From: Heligmosomoides polygyrus polygyrus | Lineage: Eukaryota > Nematoda > Chromadorea > Rhabditida > Heligmosomidae | DNA length: 64,000 bases | Assembly: GCA_947396885.1 (NCBI GenBank) | Contig: OX377202.1 | Coordinates: 33,657,407-33,721,406, forward strand | Reading direction: 5' to 3' | Shown: piece by piece, positions 33,940 to 43,959 of the stretch | Layout of the letters: each line of letters starts with the position of its first letter | Numbering within the stretch: the first letter of the stretch is position 1 | Notes under the pieces: model-generated | Told to the model about the DNA's origin: nothing | Seen by the model: the letters and a program-made list of their open reading frames with translations, nothing else | Databases searched by the model: none | Translations under genes and position numbers: made by a program

Positions 33940-33979
33940 AGGCCTCTGAAGACGACGGAAAAAATCGAAACGTCAGGCC
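33940..33979 (+). ncRNA. Hammerhead-ribozyme-like motif, right PLE arm
   Basis: GGCCT (33,941), CTGAAGA (33,946), extra C, GACGG with a looser AATC partner, GAAA (33,967), CGTC, AGGCC (33,975). Stem I is intact; stem II is partly lost through an A-run. It lies downstream of the GIY-YIG region, where PLE terminal ribozymes are expected. Confidence 0.5.
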
Positions 33980-34045
33980 CTGCTAAATAAAGTTGTCCAC
34001 CTAAGAATCTCGTGTGGCACAAAAATGCTAACAGTAATCCTGTGA

Positions 34046-34261
34046 GTCCTCTGCCATAGCCAAACACATAGATGCTTTCTCCATAATGGCGCGAATTGAT
34101 GCATAATACAAGAGTTTATGGTCGTCGACGGAGCCGGCAGCCGACTGTTGGATAGGAATCATGCCAAGGAAGGCTCGACATTGGAATGGATCACGTACCT
34201 CAGGTTTCCCACCAAGCCCGACGCCGGCGAAGACGGCACCACGACGTTGGGTAAAAAACAA
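34046..34261 (-). CDS. Possible host coding segment beside the PLE
   Basis: A minus-strand frame of about 70 codons with coding-like composition: RRGAVFAGVGLGGKPEV, MIPIQQSAAGSVDDHK, LLYYASIRAIMEKASM. It closes at the PLE boundary. A consensus donor, GAG|GTACGT, lies within it (about 34,190), so either the exon ends there or the frame is accidental. The opposite strand also has an open frame. No family is recognised. Confidence 0.3.
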
Positions 34262-34264
34262 AGA

Positions 34265-36318
34265 ATATCATTCCGTGAAGATTGCTCCTCTATTATAAAC
34301 GGATCTCACTGAAGCCGGCGTCCATGATTTATTCACCCGCGCACACAGCCCCTCCATGTGGAGCTGAACTGCAGACCGTTCAGAAAGAGCTCAGCTTCCT
34401 CACGAAGCTGTTTGTTCCAAAATCTCCAACACCTCGTCTGTCCTAGTTTGCACGACACATAGATCACGACACATAGATCATGAAGGCGTGTATGTAAAAC
34501 GCAAGCAGGCACGATTTCGAAACACTGAGAGGGTATAAATGTCTCTTCGTCAGCTGGAGAGGTTTCGAGCGCCGGACATGAACGAAACTCATAAATCGTC
34601 AGTTTCTAATCGCATTTACGCAAATGTGAACCTGAACGTTAGAAGCAGTCAAGTGCTATTACCAGACAAAGTGCTGACATTACCCTAAGCTGACTGAAAC
34701 GTAGTATTCTAGGCGAAAATGAATTCACTACAATTCTTAGAACTCTGACCTCAATCAGAAAACTCACTGGACCGATGAAGCGCGTTAATAACAAACGCCG
34801 CACTTTCACAGACAAAATTTGTCACTCCTAAATGCCACAAAAAGACAAGAAATCATTTGCGTTATATGCCGCTGAAATAAGCAGCGCGAAAGATGAAACG
34901 TCAATTTCCGTAATAACTAACTTGCTGTCTTAAAGTAAAGGTTGATATTTATTTCATTTAGATAAACCCTTAATTGATGCCTGCTCCATTTCGTTTTATG
35001 AGAAAGCAGTCATAGGAAATGTGGAGTTCGCAGAAACAAAGTAGCAAGGCAACCTAGCCAAGCAGGTCGAACGCTGAAAAATCGCAATAGATGATGCCTA
35101 TAGTCACTGTCAGAGATAACAATGAAGTTTATGAAATAGAGCCGTGCTTGAGAGCCGTCACGGAAAGGTTCCCAATGAAAGCGAATTCAGGCAGATTTTA
35201 ATGAAGAAAGAAAGCGTAATCATGCAGATTTTAGTGCCTCGGGAAACGAAGTGTAAAATCCAGAGAAAATTTGGCAGATTCCCAGGCTCTCAATTAAAGG
35301 AAATAGGAAACTGGGGATTTCGAGAGACCACTATTCCAAGTGTCAGATATGTATCTCCCGCGGATTCCAGAAACAAGTATCTAACTCCGAACAGCCGATT
35401 CATTGGACGAGGCAGGAATTGTCTGTGAATCTATAATAGAGTTATCAGTGGCACCAAACAGACAAGGAGAACAGGGATAATAACAATCGGAAAGAGAGGG
35501 CGATGTGAGCACTGCGAGGTGTTGCTTCTGTGGACGAACAGCGGTACGATTAGTGCTACACAAGCCACTCTTGCTTCCTTAAAACTTCCCGCGCTCCTTA
35601 GCAACCCGTTTCGAAGAAAACTCTTAAAAGCAGATATCCCATCCCGCGTAAAGATTCCGGTGATTTTAAGGTAGGAATGCATGAAAAATCTAAGCCAGAA
35701 ATGATGTGGCCGCTGAGGCGCAGTCGGTGAGAAGAGCCGATCTCGTGGGCACGAATCATCACAGGGTGCCATTACACCTCGTCGAGGATGCGCTAGGCGT
35801 TAAGCGTTCGGCTCCCAGCAAACAAATGCTCATGAAGCGTTCAGTATGCACGAAGCAGTTTCGTGTTGTCTGTCTTTTTCAGTCTCTTAAAGCGCTTGTG
35901 ATGGAGGAGCACCGAGTTGATTTCACTCTTGATTCGCACTCAGGCGAAGAGTCCTTTGATGACTCACTAGGTTGGTCAGTTGGTACAGACTGTCAAGACT
36001 AAGAGACAAAAACATAAAATAAAGAGCTTCTGCGAGACACTCGTAAAGGCCAGATACACATCCGAATAGTCTTTGCGGCACTACGTTGAAATGAATGCTT
36101 GCTGATCCAGGTTATCCTGCACATCAAGCTGTTTGCAGGAGTATCTGCAGGAGAGTGTATGTCCGCACTCACCACATTTTTAAGGAAACGGGTACAAAGA
36201 ACTTTATGCTTTACTTAAGGTGTACAAAACCAGCATTCGGCGGCTTTCAACATGCGGGACAACATTGTTGTCATTACCTTGCAAGAAAAAGATTGTGGCT
36301 ATTGAGAAGATTCAGAAT
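34265..36318. other. No confidently recognised feature
   Basis: A 14-bp exact tandem duplication (CACGACACATAGAT) is at 34,451-34,478. A weak tRNA-like block (GAGGCGCAGTCGGTGAGAAG) near 35,713 may be a decayed SINE head. The rest shows nothing I can name. Confidence 0.35.
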
Positions 36319-36320
36319 AC

Positions 36321-37840
36321 TGTAGTGGATTTGAGGACCGGGTTACTGTAGATCCTAAAGCAAAGACAGGTGCCCTAGGTTAATGGGACTTGATCTAATC
36401 AGCTCCTCGAGGCCCTTGACCCCTCCGTAAGGCCTATGGTATACTCCCGCGTCGCTCCAGCGACGGGCGCGGGGCAACTGTCAACGGCGCGCCCTCGCAG
36501 CAGTGGCGGACGGCGCAGTGGGGCGCGGTTGCCGGTTGACGCGCCATCGCTCCCGCGATGCATCGCAGAGGGGTGTTATACCTCCGCGTCGCGGGAGTGA
36601 AACATACTCCCGTGCGACGGGCGTCGCAGCCCGTCGCTCGTCGCAGTGCACTGCGCTGCGACGAGCAACGGGCAGCGAGGGTCGCGGAGGAGGGAGCGCT
36701 GTCGTGCCCTATTCTGTGCACTTCAGTTCACTTATTTCGACACTTCATTGGTTCGTGACCATGACTCACCATGACTCATGACTCATTTTGGGTTTCCTCG
36801 ACAGCTTAAACGACTTGTTTTTTGAGGAGGTGTTTTTTGAGGCCGATTTTCTCACTTTTGTGCCGATAGTCGCATTTGTTTCGCCTCTGAATTTCCTCGC
36901 CGGCACCGAAATCTACATTTCTGTGCCGGACAAGTCACAGGGAGTTTCTTCTGACATGTCCGGCACAGAAATGTGCCAATTGAACGACTCGTTTTTTGAG
37001 GAGGTGTTTTTGAGGCCGATTTTTCTCACTTTTGTGCCGAAACCCTCCTGGCTAAACATCAGTTTCCGGAAATTGGGCCACAACTGGGACGTTTCCGTGC
37101 TAGGCACGTCACGAGAACCCTCTCGTGTCGTGTTGAGCACAGAAACGTGGGTTTCAGTGCCTGAGGGTGGAATGAAAAACGAAAGAAATGCATGAGTGGC
37201 GGAACCCCCCCCCCCCCCTAGCTAAACATGACATCGACGAAATACCGTTGAAAACCACAATCCTACAAGGGTTTACGGATCAGATGGCAATAAAACAGGA
37301 AAAACGCGAAATCACGAACGTAACGATCGACAAAACAAAGAATACAAGAGAAAGATGGACTGAATCAGATAATTCGCTAAAATTCTGCAGAAGTCTCCGT
37401 CTGCAGAATTGCATGGACTATGTCAGCCTCAGCGATGGCGATGGCTTGCGCATCGCGAGCCGTCGCGTCGCTGTGCACTCCCGCGTCGCAGCAGCCGACG
37501 GGTGTATACCATAGGCCTAAGACAGTTGGCCGTTCTTGCTCAAATATCGCCTATTCAAACGGCCAGCGAGATGACGACCTTGGCCTACATCTAGCTGTTA
37601 GCTTGGGACACCGCCTTCGGATCGAGAGCGAGGTTAGTAGTGGGTGCTGGTCCGGCGCGCCAGGTTGTTGGATATTGCATTCCTCCTCGTTTTATCTATG
37701 TCATGTATATTTAGTAATAAATCTATGTAAGACTTCTCGAGTTCTGTTCTGTAGGCATAAGTTAATCATGTACCTACAGCTAATGTCCTCGAACGTCCCG
37801 CTACGCTAAAATAAATCAGTGCGAGTTCGATGATATTGCA
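36321..37840 (+). repeat. 5' LTR, interrupted by a nested element
   Basis: Starts TGTAGTGGATTTGAGG and ends GATATTGCA. After removing 36,431-37,517 and one TAA it is 430 bp and aligns along its whole length with the 3' LTR. It contains two AATAAA sequences near its end (in TAGTAATAAATC and TAAAATAAATC). Confidence 0.85.
36428..37520. mobile_element. PIF/Harbinger-type element inside the 5' LTR
   Basis: The element is 36,431-37,517 (1,087 bp) with inverted ends GGCCTATGGTATAC and GTATACCATAGGCC, flanked by TAA on both sides. The 3' LTR at 40,840 has the uninterrupted sequence CCGTAAGACAG, the empty site, so boundaries and duplication are exact. A 3-bp TWA duplication and ends starting GG fit PIF/Harbinger. 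Both subterminal regions share ACTCCCGCGTCGC. The interior has a 57-bp direct repeat (36,811-36,867 and 36,985-37,040) and a 17-bp perfect hairpin (36,916-36,932 with 36,957-36,973). A 135-codon frame (36,788-37,195) spans the repeats without a transposase motif, so it is non-autonomous. Confidence 0.85.
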
Positions 37841-37850
37841 TGGAGGTCCC
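37841..37850 (+). other. Primer-binding-site-like sequence 1
   Basis: TGGAGGTCCC directly after the 5' LTR, as expected for priming of minus-strand DNA synthesis by a tRNA whose 3' end is GGGACCTCCA. Which tRNA is not determined. Confidence 0.6.
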
Positions 37851-37882
37851 AACGAGATCTTTTCGTAGTCCAGCTTATTACA

Positions 37883-37892
37883 TGGAGGTCCC
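37883..37892 (+). other. Primer-binding-site-like sequence 2 in a tandem duplicate
   Basis: The segment after the LTR is duplicated with a period of 42 bp: TGGAGGTCCC recurs, and TTTTCGTAGTCCAG / TTTTTCATAGTCCAG follow in both copies. The second copy continues GCTCGAAC, which looks like the complement of a tRNA T-arm. Confidence 0.6.
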
Positions 37893-37899
37893 GCTCGAA

Positions 37900-40729
37900 C
37901 TTTTTCATAGTCCAGAACGTAATATCAAAGTTTTAACTTGTTTACTTTTGCATTTTTACTACTCTTCTTTAACTTCTCTTTACTTTTGCATGTTAGGTTT
38001 GTATGAACTGATCATTTTTGCAGCTTCACATTGCATTAGCTTTCGTAGTAATTATTTATTTGGTAGAAATCGCTTTAAAAAATTGTTTAGTAACTAACTT
38101 TTCCTCTTTACAACACTTTTTTACCTTATTACCAGCAGGAGGTTCTTAAATATGGAACTGTGCACATTTTATATTCACGCCTCCGTCTTTCTCTGACGTT
38201 CAAATTTCAGGAGGAAATTTTTTTCAGATCCATATCATACTTTTCCTTGACGCTAGTTGTCGTTTAGAAAATTCACCGACTTATTCTGTTTGAATACTCT
38301 GAGTCCCTTCTCGGATAAGAAAAGGAAACAACTTAAAATAGAAAATGTGAATCCTTTCTGAGTAAAGAACAGGAACACACTAAAGACAAAAAGAAGTGCG
38401 CTAGAATTATGAATCAGAGAAGAAACGTACGTACGTAGTCATTGCGCCACAAATCTGTAAAGTAAGCGCCGGCATACTGCAACAGCGCCTCGAAAAATAA
38501 AAGGTAAAAACACTAAAATATGATAATGGAATACATTGATAGAACACTTCCACTCTCGATTGCCCTCATTTCTCCCCCATTCTTCATAGGGATACTAATA
38601 ACCTTTAGAGCTTTGTACATAAGTACCCTCAACACCATCAACCAAGGACATCAGATTTCAACAACCGAATCTACCAACGACAAAGCAATACCCAAACCAA
38701 CCGTGACGTTTACCGTTTATTTTCTTGTTTTCATTTGCAACAGGATTTTCACTGTTTTTCATCTTTCAAAAAAAACCCTGCGGCTAATATTGCAACTATG
38801 AACTCTCAGCTAGAGAAGGCAGAGCAACAAGCCCTTCTCGACACTTTTGATACACTAACACTTACTGATAAAAGGCCAAGGCCTTGGAAAAAGAAGTAGA
38901 CCAACTCCGAAAATCCTGTACCAAACTAAGCACCAAAAACACAAGAAAAAAGAAGAGAAGGGAAAACTTTGCACACACAGTTTCCTCAAACGTTCTATTA
39001 CTGCGCACGGATCATCACCCAGCTGCCACCTTTTGCCACACCTAATTATAAAAGAAAACCCTATTTCACCAAAAACTGCGCACCACCGCCATTCCTTCCC
39101 ATAAAAAACTTATCATACCCCGGCAAACTATTTCAATAACTTCATGGGACCACCTCATAGATACTTCCTCCCTGCTTTTGCTAACCAATTTCCCCTAAAC
39201 AATAGCCAGCCGCAGATAAATTTCTTCTCATCAGCGACGCAACCTCATTTTATAACTACTAGCGCCCAATTTCGCACCAAACAAAATACAAGGAGGGTAA
39301 GTGGATATGCAATACGGCACGGCGACCATTTATAGATAAGTTGTTATCTGTTTGAAATATTAACACCTTACCAAGCTGGTATCCGATAATTTAGCAAAAA
39401 AGTGTCTGTATAGTAGTCTTAATTTTGACCAGCTATTGTAGGAAAATAATTTGACCATGGTGAATGTTTTGTCATCCAACTACCCGCTGCGCAAGTTTGC
39501 ATTAGAACGCGCATACTACAACGACGCACCAAAACCAACAGCAACAGAATTGACAGCGATCAATACATTTGACTAGTACCACTATGGTACAAATACAACT
39601 CTTAAAGTGCGATGTCATTTTTCACATTACGTAACCACCGTTTATGCATTACTTACTAACTACACATCAGGTTATCCATTACATATAGGACTGAGCATGA
39701 AACCGAGCCACGATGTCGCTCCCTTACTCATCAAGCAAAGGAAGCTCCTCCTGCTCCCTATTTACATCATATAAGCTTTGAAGCGAGAAATGCGAAACTA
39801 TCACTCACGAATCAACCGAACAAAAATACAGCCTTTGTACAAACCAGTCTGTTCAAAGTACCAACCTTATACCCCGCCTTGGTTGCTCCTGGATCCCTAC
39901 ACCAAGGGGAAGACAACGACAAAGCACCCATAACTGGTTAGCTGTTTTCTTCGATCCGGACGTTGACTAATGAGAAACAGTGCTGCATTCCTCACCTCAG
40001 CCTTATATCAGCTCTTTTCAACAGGAGGAGTCTCTTTTGCACAATCTTCTCATGTTTTCAGTTCAGTCTATGGGTAATTTCGATGACGTGTAACATAAAT
40101 GAGAATACTCCATTTAACAGCTATTCCGTACATCAATGACAACGCATCATAGAGACGTACTCACTTCTTTAGAATTTAAGCGCAGTCAAATCCACGCATT
40201 GCTTTTTGAAAGTTGTCGAATACGTGCTCAAATACCCAAATAATCGGTAGCGTCCCCTATAGCCATTGCCTTGTTTTCACTTTATGCTATGCGCAACCCT
40301 CCTGGAAAAATCTAATTTTCAACAACTACTCTGATTCTATACATTTATTTATTTCTTATCTCTCGCTTCTAGTAGTGAAACACGCGCACAACCTTTAAAA
40401 ACACTCATTTTGTTCCAATCGATCCACCTTTTTCAAGTTCTTTCTTCTTTTCTTTCCCCTTAAAAAATAAAAAAATTTATTTTCACCATTCCATTTCTAA
40501 ATATTGAAATCAAAAAATCATTTCCAGAAATCCGATACTCGTTCAATCGGCAATAATCGTCTCAGTCGCAATCACTCGTTCACCTATACCTCCGCAGCCG
40601 AGACCAACCAGATTGCTGACAACTCAACATCGACACCATCAGATCGCCTCAGCTTTTACCCCGTCCTCCACTTACTCCATTCTGGAGCCCTTGATGTCCC
40701 GAGGACCAGGATTTCTAAACGGTCGGGGA
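37900..40729 (+). other. G-poor interior of the LTR element
   Basis: From about 38,500 the + strand is visibly poor in G and rich in A, C and T, unlike the rest of the window. Frames at 38,520-38,801, 39,144-39,335 and 40,504-40,737 are rich in Asn, Pro, Ser and Thr but lack recognisable domains. A purine-leaning GGTCGGGGA just before the 3' LTR may be a remnant polypurine tract. Confidence 0.5.
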
Positions 40730-41166
40730 TGCAGTGATTTGAGGACCGGGTTATGTACTGCAGATTCTAGAGTAAAAAGAGGCGTCGTAGGTTAATGGGA
40801 CTTGATCTAATCCGCTCCGCGCGGCCCTTGACCCCTCCGTAAGACAGTTGGCCGTTCTTGCTCAAATATCGCCTATTCAAACGGCCAGCGAGATGACGAC
40901 CTTGGCCTACATCTAGCTGTTAGCTTAGGACCCCTCCTTCAGATCGAGAGGGAGGTTAGTAGTGGGTGCTGGTCCGGCTCGCCAGGTTGTTGGATATTGC
41001 ATTCCTCCTCGTTTTATCTATGTCATTTAAATTTAGTAATAAATCTATGTAAGGCTTCTCGAGTTCTGTTCTGTAGGTACAAGTTAGTCATGTACTTATA
41101 GCTAATGTCCTCGAACGTCCCCACCACTACGCTAAAATAAATCAGTGAGAGTTCGACGATATTACA
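40730..41166 (+). repeat. 3' LTR with empty Harbinger site
   Basis: 437 bp, TGCAGTGATTTGAGG to GACGATATTACA. It matches the 5' LTR closely with scattered substitutions, which indicates moderate age. Confidence 0.85.
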
Positions 41167-41237
41167 ACACTTTTACTAGAATGTTATCACAGCAGTCAGA
41201 TATGACGGATTTCAATTATGACGGATGCTCCCCGGTG

Positions 41238-41680
41238 AGGTATGACTGATTCCTGACGGACCTGCGAGATCGCAACTATTTGGCCTACCCTCACTAATGA
41301 GCAGGCAAAAGATAGCAGATCTTATTATGATGTTTAAAGTTCCCGCCAAAAGGCTGAACAACGACATAGAATTCTTGGACGGGAAGCTGAGGAGATCCGT
41401 CAGAGGAAAGTTCGGACTACGTGTACCGGTTGCAAAGTCAAGAATTAGAACAGATTTCTTTTGGAACTCTCACGGAACTAAGCTTGCTTCTTGGTAGATA
41501 CGACAATATTGTGACTACGTCTACATGTATTTGGAGTAGCGCTATTGCTTGTTGATGTTTTGAATGTGATTGCAGTTGAGCAATGTGTGATAGCGATTTT
41601 CTTATGTTTTTTGTTTGCGTTGTATTTCTATGCGCGAATCATATTCGCGATTTGAATAAATAAATGAATAAATAAAGTAA
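41238..41680 (+). pseudogene. CR1/jockey-group LINE C-terminal fragment with tail
   Basis: LRDRNYLAY, then SRQKIADLIMMFKV, LRVPVAKSRIRTDFFWNSHG give the end of a LINE polyprotein (the RRxxxDLIxxFKI motif, and the basic region before the stop near 41,497). The 3' end carries AATAAATAAATGAATAAATA at about 41,655-41,675. The copy is severely 5' truncated and has two stops near its start. Confidence 0.6.
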
Positions 41681-41894
41681 TCAGAAACAGATTTCTCGGA
41701 CTTCATTCTTTGAGACACGTAAGAGGTTAAGGGAAGTTTCTGTGGTTTTTAAAATAGAGGCTTGGTAGCGTATTTGCTGATAGGGCAATATTCTATAGCT
41801 ACGTAGCAACTAAGATGCGAGGTAATAGTTTTAAGTTGACTTATGGAGCACCTAGGACTACTATTTATACGACGCATTCATGCTTATAAGTATA

Positions 41895-41933
41895 CAAGTG
41901 CTCCGTCACGCCTATCGGCGTGCCTCGCACTTG
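41895..41933. repeat. Compact hairpin
   Basis: CAAGTGC ... GCACTTG (7 bp) encloses an inner stem CACGCC-TATC-GGCGTG. A separate GCGCGCTTCGCGCG palindrome follows at once. It resembles a rho-independent terminator in shape but has no such role in a nematode. Confidence 0.6.
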
Positions 41934-42051
41934 CGCGCTTCGCGCGATGTTGCTGTATCTCTATGCTAAGAACAATCACATCAAGCTAGTTGCTCTACTG
42001 TACAGTTTTTTCCCTACCTAGGAGTACAAAAGGCTCACAGTACGTACAGTA

Positions 42052-42970
42052 TATAGGGTGCGCCAAAAATATGGCGACAAGTTATTCAAATCGCCGGAAA
42101 CGAAAATACAGCACTTCCGAGGAACCAATGATACGATAATATTTGTTAGTCTATTGTGACTATACACAACATTGAGATTCAAATATATCTCCATCGGCGG
42201 TTTGAGACGGCTTTGAGAAGCATAAGGAAAGCATCGACGGCGGCACGCAAGTATGGCGCGTCGAGCTCATCCGACGCCTTCTGGGGAGCTTCCTTCAAAG
42301 AATCCACGGAGGGTGAGGCTTTCTGCAGGCTTTGGCTTCCAGAACTGTCCAGACGGTGTAATCCATCGGATTCAAATCCGGAGAGTTGGATGGCCGTTCG
42401 TGGAGACTGATGGACTTATGAAGTTGGGAAGTTGCCTTTGCATCAGTCCTGCATCATTCTCGTTCTATGAGCTGGAGCTCCATCCTGTTGGAAGATTCAG
42501 GAGCACTTTCCAAAGTGAGCACTATACCAAGGTAACAGTTTGTCCGTCAGAAGGTTCAAATAGTTCTCCCTGATCTCCTGACCAAGCGCACCGGGCTCCT
42601 GCAAATTCGTTCAGATATCTTTATGATGTCTTCCACAGTTTCCACATAAACGTGTCTTCCTCGTCCGCATCTATCATCCTTGGTTCCCATGTCTTCGTAG
42701 CGTCTGATGGATCTATATAGAACACTTCGATGAAGTCCAAGACGCTGGTGAACCTCGCGAGCCGAGATGCCTTGACGGTAAGGTTCAATGATTGGAGCGC
42801 GGTGGCGAAAACGTTTCACAATCTTGAAAAACAATTTATTTTTACGCTTGATTGAGAAAAGCATAAATAAATTCACGCAATAAAAACAATAAAGGCACAG
42901 AAAAAAGCAGATCTCCAAATAGGAGGTCAAATTGTTCGTGCACGTGCTGTCGTCATAATTTTGGCGCACC

Positions 42971-42975
<5 letters not shown>
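42052..42975 (-). mobile_element. Tc1/mariner-superfamily element, internally deleted
   Basis: Inverted ends (AGGGTGCGCCAAAA at both sides, about 27 bp similar) at 42,054 and 42,973 are flanked by TA. Reading the minus strand, the first part of the transposase is intact as a helix-turn-helix region (GISAREVHQRLGLHRSVLYR, SIRRYEDMGTKDDRCGRGR). The later part survives in shifted frames as TGWSSSS (a decayed QDGAPAH-type motif), SPDLNP-MDY-VW and KPHPSVDSLKEAPQKA, LRAAVDAF. The middle, with the first catalytic Asp, is missing. 920 bp is shorter than a complete element of this group. Confidence 0.8.

Positions 42976-43010
<35 letters not shown>
42974..43010. repeat. TA microsatellite
   Basis: A run of about 18 TA units directly abuts the right end of the Tc1/mariner-type element, whose TA target duplication is part of it. 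Confidence 0.9.
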
Positions 43011-43089
43011 GTATGATAGAGCGATCTATTGTTTCCTCACTGCTGGTCCTCCCCTAGTGAAACGGTCCCCTATTACTAGTACTGGTCCC

Positions 43090-43445
43090 CTCAATGATCC
43101 ACACTTAGCGGACGACGTCTTCGGCGCGCCTTCTGAGTCCACAGGCACTTTGCACGACGTCTTCGGCACATGTGCCTGAATCCCCAAACACGTTGAGTCT
43201 TTGGCACGTCCTTTGACTCCCAGTCACGTCATGCGACGTAGTCCGCACGTCTTCTAAATCCCCTGGCGCGTAGAGGACGTCTGGGTATTTTCCGCTATTT
43301 TCGCGCCCCGTAACTTGATCAGTATCGATTGATGGTAATCGATACTTCAAAAACGAATTTCAGATTCGTGTTCAGCGACCTCGATCGCCCCAGGGCCGAA
43401 GTTTCCAGGCAGGGAGAAGATGTCTGGGTATTTTTCGCCATTTTC
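43090..43445. repeat. Degenerate GACGTCTTCGG-type repeats
   Basis: ACGACGTCTTCGGC occurs at about 43,110 and 43,155, with related CACGTC blocks at 43,205, 43,225 and 43,247. A 40-bp segment (TCTGGGTATTTTCCGC, ATTTTCGCGCC) at 43,279 recurs diverged at 43,421. No coding sequence is supported. Confidence 0.5.
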
Positions 43446-43529
43446 GTGTCGTAATTTTCCCCCTATTTCCCCCCCCCGGAATTTTCCCCCCTATTTTGTA
43501 ATTTGTAATTTCTGCGGTGGCGCCGATCG

Positions 43530-43954
43530 ATAATACGACTCATTGCTTACAACGGAACTGTCTGAACGGTACGCCGGAACGGCAAGAGCCAGTACTATAG
43601 GGAGAATCCCCGTTCTCCAAATTGTAACAGAACATATTTTGTTTTTGCCGAATCCTTGAGGCAAACGAGTACGAGAGTGTAATGATTAAGGGTCCGCAGA
43701 GGTAGCTCTTCACGGCAGCGCAAGATCCAGGTCTCGTGGATTGAGTGGCACAGTGGTAGAGGGCACGGGTCACGTTCGTGAGTTTTAGGGTTCGGTTCCC
43801 GCACTTTTACCATAGTATCGGATTTCCATAGAGATTCAGAAAGAAAACAAAACATGTTCTGTTACTATTTGGACGACGGCGATTCTCCCTATAGTTCTCG
43901 CTCTTGCCGTTCCGGCGTACCGTTCAGACAGTTCCCTTGTTAGCGCGTTATTAT
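43530..43954. mobile_element. MITE with about 105-bp inverted repeats and internal tRNA-like segment
   Basis: The arms 43,545-43,650 and 43,843-43,944 are inverted copies (GGAACTGTCTGAACGGTACG, CGGAACGGCAAGAG, TATAGGGAGAATC, TAACAGAACAT in both). An ATAATA sits outside each arm. Between them, 43,745-43,805 has an A box (TGGCACAGTGG) and a B-box-like GGTTCGGTTCC, that is, a tRNA-like pol III promoter. A diverged relative is at 3,598-4,045. No target duplication is clear. Confidence 0.65.
43745..43805 (+). other. tRNA-like pol III promoter segment
   Basis: GTGGCACAGTGGTAGAGGGC, a CACG..CGTG arm, and GGTTCGGTTCCCGCAC. The spacing of the two boxes is tRNA-like, but the D arm and acceptor do not close, so it is probably a captured or ancestral SINE head. 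Confidence 0.5.
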
Positions 43955-43959
43955 AGAGT

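Larger units (their letters stand above)
33179..34046 (+). mobile_element. Penelope-like element with inverted terminal arms
   Basis: The same 11 bp, AATCCTGTGAG, lies at 33,179-33,189 and 34,036-34,046 and is the likely target duplication. Inside, about 100-bp inverted arms (33,238-33,346 and 33,928-34,031) carry the hammerhead-like terminus, and between them lies the GIY-YIG coding remnant. The right arm is in the usual downstream position for a PLE; the left arm is a reversed copy. Severe 5' truncation with a reversed terminal copy at the 5' end is a known habit of PLEs. The reverse transcriptase is missing. Confidence 0.75.
36321..41166 (+). mobile_element. LTR retrotransposon, non-autonomous or badly decayed
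   Basis: Two direct repeats of about 435 bp that begin TG and end CA bound the element: 36,321-37,840 (enlarged by a nested insertion) and 40,730-41,166. The first LTR is followed at once by TGGAGGTCCC, a primer-binding-site-like sequence complementary to a tRNA 3' end in CCA. The interior of about 2.9 kb has no recognisable reverse transcriptase, protease or integrase. A stretch near 38,800-38,960 in two frames (MNSQLEKAEQQALLD, then KALEKEVDQLRKSCTKL) looks like a coiled coil, possibly Gag. No target duplication is evident outside the LTRs. Confidence 0.75.

Noticed and set aside
36321..41166. Segmental duplication instead of LTRs
   Set aside because: The direct repeats start TG, end CA, and the first is followed by a primer-binding-site-like sequence, which favours an LTR element; absence of a clear target duplication remains a reservation.
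41895..41933. Transcription terminator hairpin
   Set aside because: The shape is similar to a bacterial terminator, but nothing bacterial is present and pol II genes do not use it.
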